From contig JAFYHN010000098.1 in the NCBI GenBank assembly GCA_017539165.1, positions 27,727-91,726 on the forward strand: 64,000 nucleotides of DNA, written 5' to 3'. Position 1 is the first letter of the stretch. Every line of letters starts with the position of its first letter. Of the stretch, positions 52,439-61,311 are shown one piece after another. The position numbers were made by a program, and so were the translations under genes. This stretch comes from Eubacterium sp. GTDB taxonomy: Bacteria; Bacillota; Clostridia; Lachnospirales; Lachnospiraceae. The notes beneath the pieces are model-generated. The model saw only the letters and a program-made list of their open reading frames with translations. It made no database searches and was not told the origin of the DNA.

Positions 52439-53086
52439 CTATCTACATATCTCAATAAAGTTTCTGAGTATCTGAAGTCCTGTATCAGAACTCTTCTCCG
52501 GATGAAACTGTGTTGCCATTATATTTCCATGTTCTACAGCCGCATGAATCTTCACGCCATACTCGGTTGTAGCAGCAACATCTTCCGGGTCCTCCGCTTC
52601 AAGAAAATATGAATGAACGAAGTACACGTACGGTTTTGTACCTGATGCCTTCATCTCATCAGTAACAAGCCCCGATAAGAGGCGGCTCTTAGGATTGATA
52701 TCTATATCGTTCCAACCTATCTGCGGAACCTTATAGATCTGTCCGTCAGTTCCCTCCGATGGTATTCTCTTAATCTTACCCTTCAGAAGACCAAGTCCCT
52801 TAACACCGGGACTCTCTTCGCTCCCCTCAAACATAAGCTGAAGCCCAAGACATATACCAAAAAACGGCTTTCCGGTCTTTACATAATCATTAATAACTTC
52901 CACTAAGTGCCTCTCCTCGAGTTTGCTCATTGCATCTCCAAACGCGCCAACACCTGGAAGGATAACGCCGCTACTATTCATGATAGTTTCCCTATCATCA
53001 GTAATCTGAATATCCTGTTCCAGGTGCTCGAGAGCCTTGGCAACACTCTTGATGTTACCGGCATCATAATCAATAATTGAAATCAT
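52439..53086 (-). CDS. hisH: Imidazole glycerol phosphate synthase glutamine amidotransferase subunit
   Basis: The 215-residue class I amidotransferase has the nucleophile elbow [15 protein letters not shown] near residues 78-92 and the His/Glu partners in TQFHPEKS near 194. Its start [17 protein letters not shown] is typical of HisH. It supplies ammonia to HisF. GAGG precedes the ATG at 53086, and hisF follows after 26 bp. Confidence 0.94.
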   Translation of the reverse strand: MISIIDYDAGNIKSVAKALEHLEQDIQITDDRETIMNSSGVILPGVGAFGDAMSKLEERHLVEVINDYVKTGKPFFGICLGLQLMFEGSEESPGVKGLGLLKGKIKRIPSEGTDGQIYKVPQIGWNDIDINPKSRLLSGLVTDEMKASGTKPYVYFVHSYFLEAEDPEDVAATTEYGVKIHAAVEHGNIMATQFHPEKSSDTGLQILRNFIEICR

Positions 53087-53143
53087 ATATCTTAACCTCT
53101 CAAAACCTTGCTGACCTTGACAGCAAATATATCTTATAAACTA

Positions 53144-53169
53144 AAACAACCAGTCGAAACTGGTTGTTT
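53144..53169 (-). terminator. Terminator of the DUF6465-like gene
   Basis: AAACAACCAGT (53144-53154) pairs perfectly with ACTGGTTGTTT (53159-53169). The minus-strand loop is TTCG, a stable tetraloop, and the RNA continues TAGTTTA. Confidence 0.75.
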
Positions 53170-53228
53170 AATCCTCATCAAATCACGAGTAAGTATATAT
53201 CAATTCTCCCAAAAAATAAAGCAAATTT

Positions 53229-53447
53229 TTAAAAATCATTTTGAGTATTTATTATCGGAAATGAACCTGATATATCATCATTAAATACATAATAAACTCT
53301 GTCATCCTCAGGCTTGATATAAAGCTGAAGCGACTTAAGATCAGCCGGCTTCTTTCCAGAATCTTTCCAGAGCTTTTTAGCCTCTTCTATTATATCAGTC
53401 TGACTCACCTGTTCCCCATAGAATTCCACATAAACGTTAGACTTCAT
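53229..53447 (-). CDS. Small DUF6465-like protein
   Basis: The 72-residue protein (MKSNVYVEFYGEQVSQTDIIEEAKKLWKD-type start) follows AGGAGG and has its own terminator, so it is a single-gene unit. It resembles small proteins common in Lachnospiraceae annotated as DUF6465, with the core LQLYIKPEDDRVYYVFN. The function is unknown and the family name is from memory. Confidence 0.7.
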   Translation of the reverse strand: MKSNVYVEFYGEQVSQTDIIEEAKKLWKDSGKKPADLKSLQLYIKPEDDRVYYVFNDDISGSFPIINTQNDF

Positions 53448-53551
53448 TTACATACCTCCTAATACATTTTTCGCAATCCCTTATACTAAATAATGTACGT
53501 AACAAAACCAGTTACTATACACTTGTATAATAGACGAACAGGAGAAAAATG

Positions 53552-55066
53552 TCAATCAACGATTATGTCTGAATGGGTGTCTGCCTCGAAATAAAAAACC
53601 ACTCCATCTTCTGTGTTATATACACCAAAATCCTGATCATGAGCTTTCATTATCGCAGCAACTATGGATAGTCCGATTCCAGATCCACCATAGCTTCTTG
53701 TTCTCGCAGCATCGCTCTTATAGAACTTGATAAAGAGTTTATCGATGTCTTTATCTGCTATCTGATCACCTTCATTGAAAACGCAGATACGAGTCACATT
53801 CTCCCGCTTCTCGTACCAGATACGGATCTTACCGCCATCCTTAACGTAATGAATAGCATTTGTCAGATAGTTTGTAACAACCTCTTCTGTCATAAAAGCG
53901 TCAGCCCATATATAAAGAGGCTCTTTCTCTTCAAATTCAACAGTAACATCTTTGTCCTGTAAAAGTATTGCAGAACTTGATATCTCACCATCTATCATCT
54001 CAGTAAGATCGAATCTTTCTATCGATATATCATCTCCAGTTTCCAACTGATTCAGATCTATAAGCCGCATAACCAGGGCGTTCATCTTTGACGCTTCATC
54101 CGATATAACATTACAGTAATAATTCATCGTTTCTGCATCATCAGCAATGCCTGATTTAAGTCCTTCAGCATAGCCCTGAATTATAGCCAGAGGTGTTTTT
54201 AATTCGTGGGAAACATGACTCAGGAATTCAGAACGCATCTCCTCGATATGCTCCCTCTCTCTGATGTCATTTGACAACTCAAGGTTGGCATTTTTAAGTC
54301 CGGAGATGGACTTCTCAAGCTTAGTAGAAAGCTCATTCATACTTTCACCGAGAACACCTATCTCATCCTGCGACTTAACATCTACCTTGGCGCTGAAATC
54401 CATGTTGGACATCTTCTTCGCAACCCTCGACATCTCGATGATCGGACGTGAAAACATATTCGATATAAGAAGTACAATAAGTACTTCTATGACCAGCAGC
54501 ATCAATGAGATACTAGTAAAAAGTTTAGCCGCAAAATTGATATTGTCATGCACAGTTTCCATAGGAGTTCTGAGGACAATGAAAAAACCATTATCTAAAA
54601 TACCCACAAGGTCATAATAATTCATCACTTTGCTCTGAGTAGCACCACTTTGAACACCGGTTTCGTTACGCACGATACGATACTTTATATCCGAATACTT
54701 AAACGTATCTTCATCATAACTGAACAAAACTGACCGAAGGGCGAGTATTGTCTTCTGATTCAACTTTACAGATGAATACACAGTAAACTCATCCGGATTT
54801 ATAACATATATCGCAGCACCAGCCTGATTCTCAACATAGCCATAAAGACTGACTATTTCTTCTTTATCAAGCGCCTTGATATTCTCTTTATCGCCGAAAA
54901 ATTCATTACATGATTCGTAAGTACTCCGAAGCGCATTCATAGTATGTGCCACATAGAACTTCTCAATAAAATGATTACTTATCGACCATGAGATGAGAAT
55001 CGTAATCAATGTAGTCAAAAAAACGAGAATCGCTATTTTGAATCTGATAGAATGTTTGAATCGCAT
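53552..55066 (-). CDS. Membrane sensor histidine kinase
   Basis: The 504-residue protein has a membrane helix at about 9-28, an extracellular sensor of about 140 residues, a second helix at about 180-202 and a HAMP domain (MFSRPIIEMSRVAKKMSNMDF). The HisKA box FLSHVSHELKTPLAIIQGYAEG has the phospho-His. The ATPase domain has an N-box (VTNYLTNAIHYV) and a GGSGIGLSI G-box. It starts ten bases after the response regulator gene ends, so they form a two-component pair. The signal is unknown. Confidence 0.93.
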   Translation of the reverse strand: MRFKHSIRFKIAILVFLTTLITILISWSISNHFIEKFYVAHTMNALRSTYESCNEFFGDKENIKALDKEEIVSLYGYVENQAGAAIYVINPDEFTVYSSVKLNQKTILALRSVLFSYDEDTFKYSDIKYRIVRNETGVQSGATQSKVMNYYDLVGILDNGFFIVLRTPMETVHDNINFAAKLFTSISLMLLVIEVLIVLLISNMFSRPIIEMSRVAKKMSNMDFSAKVDVKSQDEIGVLGESMNELSTKLEKSISGLKNANLELSNDIREREHIEEMRSEFLSHVSHELKTPLAIIQGYAEGLKSGIADDAETMNYYCNVISDEASKMNALVMRLIDLNQLETGDDISIERFDLTEMIDGEISSSAILLQDKDVTVEFEEKEPLYIWADAFMTEEVVTNYLTNAIHYVKDGGKIRIWYEKRENVTRICVFNEGDQIADKDIDKLFIKFYKSDAARTRSYGGSGIGLSIVAAIMKAHDQDFGVYNTEDGVVFYFEADTHSDIIVD

Positions 55067-55075
55067 AACAAGTTA

Positions 55076-55753
55076 TCAATCCTTTACTTCAAACTTATAA
55101 CCAACCGCCCATATGGTAGATATATATTTGCCCTTCTCACCAAGCTTTGCACGAAGTTTCTTAACATGCGTATCAATGGTTCTTGCATCACCATAGTAAT
55201 CATAGTTCCATACACGACTCAGGATATTCTCTCTGGTAAGCGCTCTGCCCTGGTTATTCAGAAAATACTCCAAAAGCTCGAACTCTTTAAAGCTGAGATC
55301 TATCATCTCGCCGTCTACTGTAACTGTATGAGCATTCTTATCGATTATTATTCCACCAGCTTCAAGTATTGAATCCTCATCTCCTGTAGTTCTTCTAAGA
55401 ACGGCTTCAACTCTCGCCACAAGTATCTTAGGATTAAAAGGTTTTGTGATATACTCATCAACACCGAGTTCAAAACCTTTCAGCTCATCCTTTTCTTCGG
55501 ACTTGGCTGTAAGAAGTATGATAGGAACCTTTGACAGTTTTCTGATCTCTTCACAGGTTTCATATCCATCCATCTTAGGCATCATAACATCCATAATAAT
55601 GAGGGATATATCATTATTCGAAACAAATATGTCGTAGGCCTGCTCTCCATCGGCAGCTTCAACAACGAGATATCCACTCTTTACAAGGAAATCTCTTACA
55701 AGTTTTCTCATTCTTTCTTCATCATCTACAACAAGTATTTTAATATCATTCAT
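55076..55753 (-). CDS. OmpR-family response regulator
   Basis: The 225-residue protein has a receiver domain with the phosphoacceptor Asp in LIIMDVMMPKMDG, Thr/Ser in IILLTAKSE and Lys in YITKPFNP. A winged-helix C-terminal domain follows (LSFKEFELLEYFLNNQGRALTREN, TIDTHVKKLRAKLG). GGGAGG precedes the ATG at 55753. It is the first gene of the two-component operon, driven by the promoter at 55802-55830. Confidence 0.95.
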   Translation of the reverse strand: MNDIKILVVDDEERMRKLVRDFLVKSGYLVVEAADGEQAYDIFVSNNDISLIIMDVMMPKMDGYETCEEIRKLSKVPIILLTAKSEEKDELKGFELGVDEYITKPFNPKILVARVEAVLRRTTGDEDSILEAGGIIIDKNAHTVTVDGEMIDLSFKEFELLEYFLNNQGRALTRENILSRVWNYDYYGDARTIDTHVKKLRAKLGEKGKYISTIWAVGYKFEVKD

Positions 55754-55801
55754 AGATTATGCCTCCCGAAACCAAAACAGTTTTTTCTCGTTGTCATGTA
55801 T

Positions 55802-55830
55802 ACTATATATAAAATAATACACTTTTACAA
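55802..55830 (-). promoter_or_regulatory. Promoter of the two-component operon
   Basis: On the minus strand TTGTAA (55825-55830), 17 bp, TATAGT (55802-55807), about 49 bp upstream of the response regulator start. Confidence 0.6.
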
Positions 55831-55905
55831 CAACAAACAGCCATGTTTACAATAACACTTCTTTTTGAAATAACTGTGAACAAGAATGATCAAAATAAAT
55901 TAAAA

Positions 55906-55938
55906 CAAAAAAAATCAGGACAAGTATAAAACCTGTCC
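55906..55938 (-). terminator. Rho-independent terminator of the lipoprotein gene
   Basis: A seven-base stem (55918-55924 with 55932-55938) is followed on the minus strand by A and eight T. Confidence 0.75.
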
Positions 55939-55953
55939 CGACTGTTTGATCAA

Positions 55954-56625
55954 TTATTCTGAATCAGCATCACTTTCAGAAGCTTCATTCTTTGATGCAT
56001 CTGTTTTTGAAGCATCTGTTTCAGATGACTTCTTAGGTGCTTCAGTTGTTGCCTCTGTAGTAGCTTCAGTCATAGTAGATGACTGGAAGTTTCCCTTAAT
56101 CTCGATACCATACTTCTGACACAGATCCTTGAGGCTTTCCTCATAATTCTTAAGGTATGTCTGTGAATCACTGATTGACTGCTGTGCACTTTCAAGCTGA
56201 GCCGTATCAACATCCTGAATAGCTGCTATTACACAAACGATAGCTTCCTTCTGGCTCTCAGCTGACTTAGTATAGAGATCCTTGAGAGTCTCTACTTCTG
56301 GGCTCTGGTATTTAAGTGCATTCAACTTTTCAAGATATGCTTCATAAGACTTAAGAGCATCATTCTCAAGCTGATCACGCCATGTCTCAGAATCAAGATC
56401 CGCACCTTCCTCAAAATACTTATTGTATATTGCTACTGCTGAATCTCTTTCAGATGCAATTCCCGGAAGATCCTTGTTAACCATCTGAACTATCTCTGCC
56501 TTCGTTGTTGCCTCAGAGTTATCAGCGTTTTCTGTTGTTCCATTATCAGAATCTTTCTTGCCGCATCCTACTGCCGCTGCTACAAAACACATGGCCATCA
56601 TAAGGACCATTAATTTCTTTTTCAT
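55954..56625 (-). CDS. Lipoprotein with a helical body and Thr/Ser/Ala-rich tail
   Basis: The start is ATG at 56625 (MKKKLMVLMMAMCFVAAAVGC) after GGAGG; the 12-codon extension has no signal. The lipobox AAVGC puts the lipidated Cys near residue 21. The body, about 55-175, is helical with Glu/Gln-rich repeats of four-helix character. The tail is a low-complexity run of TEATTEA and SKTDAS units. It probably faces the wall side of the membrane. It sits directly after trmD, where rplS often stands in related genomes. Confidence 0.78.
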   Translation of the reverse strand: MKKKLMVLMMAMCFVAAAVGCGKKDSDNGTTENADNSEATTKAEIVQMVNKDLPGIASERDSAVAIYNKYFEEGADLDSETWRDQLENDALKSYEAYLEKLNALKYQSPEVETLKDLYTKSAESQKEAIVCVIAAIQDVDTAQLESAQQSISDSQTYLKNYEESLKDLCQKYGIEIKGNFQSSTMTEATTEATTEAPKKSSETDASKTDASKNEASESDADSE

Positions 56626-56665
56626 ACTAGTTCCTCCATCTATTTCTAGCTTAACGCCCAATATT

Positions 56666-57391
56666 TTAACACATTTTGTCCGAAATGTGAAGTCTATTAT
56701 GAATCACGTACTTTTCATAGAGGTCCGGGCGCCTGTCTTTTGTACGCTTAAGCGACTGTTCCTGACGCCATTTTTCTATCAGTTTATGATTGCCGCTCAA
56801 AAGCACCTCAGGAACCTCTAACCCCTCATAAACAGGGGGTCTGGTATACTGTGGATACTCAAGGAGTCCATTATAAAACGACTCATAAACCGAACTGTCA
56901 TCCGAACCCAGAGCACCAGGAATAAGTCTCGTTATAGCATCCATCATAACTATCGCGGCAAGCTCTCCTCCCGTGAGAACAAAATCGCCAAGTGAAACAT
57001 GAACAGGATTTATAAGATCAATCGCTCTCTCATCTATTCCTTCATAGTGTCCGCATAAAAATATGATATTCTCATTATGAGAAAGCGCCTGTGCCATCGA
57101 CTGGTCAAATGTCCTTCCCTGCGGAGACATATACAGAACTCTTGTTCCGGCTTTACCTATGGATCTCATAATATCCTGATAACAAAGCCAAACCGGTTCA
57201 GCCTGCATAAGCATACCTGAACCGCCGCCATATATATAATCATCAACCTGTCTATGCTTATTCTGAGTATAGTCACGAATATTCACAGCATTCAGGTTTA
57301 TTATTTTTTTCTCCATGGCTCTTCCAGTTATACTGTGACTGAGAGTACTCTCAATCATCTCCGGAAAAAGCGTCATAACATGGTAATTCAT
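56666..57391 (-). CDS. trmD: tRNA (guanine-37-N1)-methyltransferase
   Basis: The 241-residue SPOUT-fold enzyme has the knot and SAM-binding segments IYGGGSGMLMQAEP, LCGHYEGIDERAI and SLGDFVLTGGELAA. Its length is normal. It methylates G37 of tRNAs to prevent frameshifting. It is the last gene of the ylxM-ffh-rpsP-khpA-rimM-trmD operon, and AAGGA precedes ATG 57391. Confidence 0.96.
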   Translation of the reverse strand: MNYHVMTLFPEMIESTLSHSITGRAMEKKIINLNAVNIRDYTQNKHRQVDDYIYGGGSGMLMQAEPVWLCYQDIMRSIGKAGTRVLYMSPQGRTFDQSMAQALSHNENIIFLCGHYEGIDERAIDLINPVHVSLGDFVLTGGELAAIVMMDAITRLIPGALGSDDSSVYESFYNGLLEYPQYTRPPVYEGLEVPEVLLSGNHKLIEKWRQEQSLKRTKDRRPDLYEKYVIHNRLHISDKMC

Positions 57392-57417
57392 ATACTATTC
57401 CTTTATATTTCCGAATG

Positions 57418-57921
57418 TTACATCCCTTTGATCAAGGTGACATACACTGTTTCTTCATCCATATCTACAGACTCAACAAACTGATCAAGAACCGGAATGT
57501 ACTTTGTTGTGCCATCATTACACTTTACATCAAGTATTGTCTGATCAGCTGCATTATCAAAATAGTCATTTACTGTTCCGATTATCTCTCCACCAGAAGA
57601 TACTTTAAAGCCCACAATATCCGCAAGATAGAATTCTCCCTCTTCAAGCGGAAGGGCATGCTCTCTATCTACATAAAGTTCAGTTCCTCTGAGAGCTTCG
57701 ATCGAATCCCTATCATCTATTCCTTCGAATTTTAACACCGGCATATTCTTCTTATACTTACAGCCGGTAACTTTAACAGGTTTCATTTCACCTTTGATGC
57801 TCAGAAAACAGTCTGTGAGCTCCGAATATCTGTCAAGTTCGTCAGAAGTCGGATACACACTGATTTCTCCTTTAACTCCGTGAGGTGAAGTCAGAACTCC
57901 TATTCTCAGATAATCTTCCAA
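57418..57921 (-). CDS. rimM: Ribosome maturation factor RimM
   Basis: The start is TTG at 57921 (product beginning MEDYLRIGVLTSPHGVKGEI), seven bases after AGGAG; the 19-codon extension to 57978 overlaps the upstream stop and has no signal. The 167-residue protein has the N-terminal beta-barrel (ISVYPTSDELDRYSEL) and the PRC-barrel (GEFYLADIVGFKVSSGGEIIG). It assists 30S head assembly. It lies between khpA and trmD. Confidence 0.93.
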   Translation of the reverse strand: MEDYLRIGVLTSPHGVKGEISVYPTSDELDRYSELTDCFLSIKGEMKPVKVTGCKYKKNMPVLKFEGIDDRDSIEALRGTELYVDREHALPLEEGEFYLADIVGFKVSSGGEIIGTVNDYFDNAADQTILDVKCNDGTTKYIPVLDQFVESVDMDEETVYVTLIKGM

Positions 57922-57978
57922 ATCTATTCTCCTTTTAAAATAGGCCAGGGGGACTGTCCCTCTGGCCCGAATAAACAT

Positions 57979-58206
57979 TTACCTGATATCTACAACAACC
58001 TTTTTGTCACCCTTAGAAGCCGCTGCCTTAACAACAGTTCTAATAGCCTTAGCTATGCGGCCACCTTTTCCGATGACTTTACCCATATCCTCCGGTGCTA
58101 CTGCTAGCTCGAGGGTAATAGTAGAATCTTCTACGGTTTCCTTAACTACAACTCCATCAGGGTTATCGACAAGAGATTTTGCAATAAGTTCAACTAATTC
58201 TTTCAC
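57979..58206 (-). CDS. khpA: KH-domain RNA-binding protein KhpA
   Basis: The 75-residue protein starts with GTG at 58206, seven bases after AGGAGG. It is a single type II KH domain with the GxxG loop in VIGKGGRIAKAIR. KhpA pairs with KhpB/Jag and binds many RNAs affecting division and translation. It stands between rpsP and rimM, the conserved Firmicutes order. Confidence 0.94.
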   Translation of the reverse strand: MKELVELIAKSLVDNPDGVVVKETVEDSTITLELAVAPEDMGKVIGKGGRIAKAIRTVVKAAASKGDKKVVVDIR

Positions 58207-58225
58207 CTATCTACCTCCTGATGTC

Positions 58226-58471
58226 TTATTTCTCAATACCTGCCTGCTTAAGAAGCTTTGCAACAGTCTCTGTAGGCTGTGCACCATTATTAAGCCACTT
58301 CTTTGCTGCATCAGCATCTACTTTGAAAAGACTTGGCTCCTGATTTGGATCGTATGATCCGATCTCATCGATAACAGCACCATCTCTTGCTGTTCTAGAA
58401 TCTGCAACTACTACTCTGTAGATAGGATGCTTCTTGTAACCAATTCTTCTTAATCTCATCTTTACTGCCAT
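58226..58471 (-). CDS. rpsP: 30S ribosomal protein S16
   Basis: The 81-residue protein begins [20 protein letters not shown] and contains [22 protein letters not shown], the S16 signature. It is needed for 30S assembly. GAGG precedes the ATG at 58471. It follows ffh in the operon. Confidence 0.97.
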   Translation of the reverse strand: MAVKMRLRRIGYKKHPIYRVVVADSRTARDGAVIDEIGSYDPNQEPSLFKVDADAAKKWLNNGAQPTETVAKLLKQAGIEK

Positions 58472-58547
58472 TTTAAATATTCCTCCATGAATAAAAATAT
58501 AAATAAAAATAATTAATATATGCTAAGCCCACAGGACTTAATAAACT

Positions 58548-59903
58548 TTAGAATCCGAAAGGCATTCTGAATCCGCCTCTACGACGTTTCTTGCTTCCTT
58601 TGCCACCCATCATGTTAGAGAACTGCTTCATCATCTTACGTGACTGTTCAAACTGTTTCATGAATCTGTTGACATCTGCGATATCCATTCCACAGCCCTT
58701 TGCAATTCTCTGCTTGCGGCTTACATTTATCAGATCAGGATTAGCTCTCTCCTCAGCTGTCATCGATTGGATGATAGCTCTTGGCTTTGTCATAGCGTCC
58801 TCGTCGATCTCAACCTTGCCCATCTTCTGACTCATACCAGGGATCATATTCATGATATCCTTGATATCGCCCATCTTTTCCATCTGTTCCAACTGAGCCA
58901 GGAAGTCATTGAAGTCAAATGTCGCTTTGCGCATCTTCTCTTCCATAGCCGCAGCCTGTTCTTCATCAATGGCCAGCTGAGCTTTCTCGATAAGAGATTC
59001 GACGTCACCCATTCCAAGGATACGGCTTGCCATTCTGTCCGGATAAAATGGTTCGAGATCCGTAAGTTTCTCACCCATACCGGCATACATGATCGGCTTT
59101 CCTGTAACCGCTCTGATTGAAAGTGCGGCACCACCTCTTGTATCACCATCAAGCTTTGTAAGAACAACACCATCGATTCCAATCTCTTCATTAAACGTCT
59201 TAGAGACATTTACGGCATCCTGACCGGTCATGGCGTCAACTGTAAGAAGTGTATAAGTAACATCAAAGTTTTCTTTAACTTCTTTCAACTCAGCCATCAT
59301 GTCCTCATCAATATGAAGACGTCCAGCTGTATCTATAAACACCAGATTAATGCCATTCTTATCAGCATAATCAAGCGCTTCTCTAACTATCTCAACAGGT
59401 TTATGATCAGTACCCATCTCAAAGACAGGAACACCGACTTTTTCTCCGTTTATCTTCAACTGATCTATAGCAGCCGGTCTGTATATATCACAAGCTACAA
59501 GAAGAGGTTTCTTACCTCTGTTCTTGAACTGACCAGCAAGCTTTGCAACAGATGTTGTCTTACCTGCACCCTGAAGACCACACATCAAGATTATCGTCTT
59601 CTCATTACTTGGAAGGAGTTTCATCTCAACTACTTCCTCACCCATCAGGGTTACAAGTTCGTCACGAACTATCTTGATAACCATCTGACCAGGATTAAGA
59701 CCTTTCATGACATTTTCGCCTACGGCCTTCTCGGTTACACTATTCACAAAATTCTTTACGACTTTAAAGTTTACATCAGCTTCAAGAAGAGCTCGTTTAA
59801 CCTCTTTCATAGCCTCTTTAACATCGGCTTCCTCCAGAAGACCTTTGCTCTTAAGCTTCTTGAAGACATTCTGCATCTTATCGCTTAAACTATCAAATGC
59901 CAT
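58548..59903 (-). CDS. ffh: Signal recognition particle protein Ffh
   Basis: The 451-residue GTPase has the NG domain with P-loop GLQGAGKTTSVAKLA near residues 108-122, DTAGRLHIDEDM and TKLDGDTRGG. A methionine-rich M domain from about 325 (IMNMIPGMSQKMGKV, MKQFEQSRKMMKQFSNMMGG) binds 4.5S RNA and signal peptides. It targets membrane and secreted proteins co-translationally with FtsY. AAGGA precedes the ATG. Confidence 0.97.
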   Translation of the reverse strand: MAFDSLSDKMQNVFKKLKSKGLLEEADVKEAMKEVKRALLEADVNFKVVKNFVNSVTEKAVGENVMKGLNPGQMVIKIVRDELVTLMGEEVVEMKLLPSNEKTIILMCGLQGAGKTTSVAKLAGQFKNRGKKPLLVACDIYRPAAIDQLKINGEKVGVPVFEMGTDHKPVEIVREALDYADKNGINLVFIDTAGRLHIDEDMMAELKEVKENFDVTYTLLTVDAMTGQDAVNVSKTFNEEIGIDGVVLTKLDGDTRGGAALSIRAVTGKPIMYAGMGEKLTDLEPFYPDRMASRILGMGDVESLIEKAQLAIDEEQAAAMEEKMRKATFDFNDFLAQLEQMEKMGDIKDIMNMIPGMSQKMGKVEIDEDAMTKPRAIIQSMTAEERANPDLINVSRKQRIAKGCGMDIADVNRFMKQFEQSRKMMKQFSNMMGGKGSKKRRRGGFRMPFGF

Positions 59904-59915
59904 ACTTTATTCCTT

Positions 59916-60296
59916 TTAAAACGAATCAAAAACTTCTTTTGCCTCGCCGGAAATATCATCCAGCTGTTTACTTAACGATCTGCTGATCTTACTATCTATA
60001 TCTGACGTCCTGAGCATATCCTTGAGTGATTCAACAGACTGTGTAAGTTCATCCATCTTATCTCTCGCAACAGTGAACCTGTTCAGCAGTCCCAGGCTCT
60101 CTTCATAACGCTCAAGCTTCTTATTTATTCTTCTGACAAGGTCAAATGCAGCCTGTCTGGACACACCATACTCTTCTGCCAGCTCCGAATATGACATATC
60201 GTCAAATATCGCAGCTGAGAAAACTTCCTTCTGATGATCATTAAGAAGTTCCCCATAGAAATCATATAAAAGTGATTGTCTAAGCCTTGTATCCAT
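59916..60296 (-). CDS. ylxM: YlxM-family SRP-associated helix-turn-helix protein
   Basis: The 126-residue protein has the YlxM core LLYDFYGELLNDHQKEVFSA and a sigma-like HTH (SYSELAEEYGVSRQAAFDLVRR). It is slightly longer than usual at the C-terminus. It normally precedes ffh and helps SRP function. The ATG at 60296 lies 13 bp after AAGGAG, a long spacing. It is the first gene of the operon. Confidence 0.92.
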   Translation of the reverse strand: MDTRLRQSLLYDFYGELLNDHQKEVFSAAIFDDMSYSELAEEYGVSRQAAFDLVRRINKKLERYEESLGLLNRFTVARDKMDELTQSVESLKDMLRTSDIDSKISRSLSKQLDDISGEAKEVFDSF

Positions 60297-60328
60297 ATGA
60301 CAAGTACATCTCCTTTACACCGAGTGCT

Positions 60329-60357
60329 ATATTAACAGAGTCTGAAGAGGATGTCAA
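60329..60357 (-). promoter_or_regulatory. Sigma-A promoter of the ylxM-ffh operon
   Basis: On the minus strand a perfect TTGACA (60352-60357), 17 bp, TAATAT (60329-60334), about 33 bp upstream of the ylxM start. Confidence 0.75.
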
Positions 60358-60421
60358 GTAGAAATACTTTATATTATTCTACATCCTGCCATTCAATCCT
60401 TTTCCTCCACAATTCAAAAAG

Positions 60422-60460
60422 TATGACAGTTGAAATCTGATTTCAACTGTCATATTTTTT
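60422..60460 (-). terminator. Palindromic terminator of the thiamine ABC operon
   Basis: The arm 60422-60437 is the exact reverse complement of 60439-60454 around one T. It shares its whole core with the copies at 15166-15206 and 15468-15508. On the minus strand it overlaps or directly follows the stop of the ATPase gene at 60459. Confidence 0.8.
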
Positions 60461-61214
60461 AGAGCAATTCTTTTATCTGCTTTTTGTAACTCAGAAACTC
60501 TTCGGTGAGTGTGAACTCCTGACTACGAGGTTTCTCTTCTTTAATGACGAGCTCGCTAGTTATTCTGGCAGGGCTGTCTTTCATGATATAAATCCTGTCA
60601 GAAAGAAGGATAGCCTCTTCTATGTCGTGGGTTATAAATAAAGTCGAGAGCTTTATATCATCCATTACTTTCAGATACCAGTCATGTATTGAAGTTCTTG
60701 TAAGTGTATCAAGTGCACTGAATGGTTCATCAAGAAGCGCTACTTCCTTACCGCAGAGGTATGTTCTAAGAAGAGCCGCTCTCTGTCTCATTCCACCTGA
60801 GAGCTGAGTCGGGTACTTCTTTTCTGTTCCCTCAAGGCCAAACTGCGCAAAATGTTGTCCCGCCTCTTCACGAGCCTTTTTCTTTGACACACCTCGAAGG
60901 ATCAACGGAAGTGCAACATTATCGAGCACTGTCTTGTGCGGAAGCAGCATATCTTTCTGAAGCATGTAGCTGAGATTCCCGGTAGCTCCTGTAATATCCG
61001 ACACTGAATCCGTTCCATCTTTATATAATAGAACTTGTCCTTCATCAGGTTTCACAAGACCGGAAAGCACATTGAACAGTGTAGTTTTACCAACTCCGCT
61101 CACGCCAAGTATACATACCAGTTCGCCTTTGTTAAGGGTAACTGATATATCTCCCAGCACCCGCTTTTCTCCGTATGATTTTTTAATATGCTCCGCACGC
61201 AGAATCTCACTCAT
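60459..61214 (-). CDS. thiZ: Thiamine-precursor ABC transporter ATP-binding protein (ThiZ-like)
   Basis: The 251-residue ATPase has Walker A GVSGVGKTT near residues 38-46, the Q-loop YMLQKDMLLPHKT, signature LSGGMRQR near 140, Walker B ALLDEPFSALD and the H-loop FITHDIEEA. It belongs to the NitT/TauT/SsuB type that pairs with THI5-like binding proteins. The TPP riboswitch at the head of the operon points to uptake of a thiamine pyrimidine precursor. It is the last gene before the palindromic terminator. Confidence 0.88.
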   Translation of the reverse strand: MSEILRAEHIKKSYGEKRVLGDISVTLNKGELVCILGVSGVGKTTLFNVLSGLVKPDEGQVLLYKDGTDSVSDITGATGNLSYMLQKDMLLPHKTVLDNVALPLILRGVSKKKAREEAGQHFAQFGLEGTEKKYPTQLSGGMRQRAALLRTYLCGKEVALLDEPFSALDTLTRTSIHDWYLKVMDDIKLSTLFITHDIEEAILLSDRIYIMKDSPARITSELVIKEEKPRSQEFTLTEEFLSYKKQIKELL

Positions 61215-61311
61215 ATTAACCCTAACCGTTCGTACAACGAATTTTACCTATACAATATTGTTATCTGTAATAATCTATGATACTTATTAATATTCTCCAA
61301 CTCCCCAGAAC

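Noticed and set aside
55754-56665. rplS (ribosomal protein L19) after trmD
   Set aside because: L19 often follows trmD, so I searched both strands here. Only a lipoprotein is encoded and no L19 motif is present.
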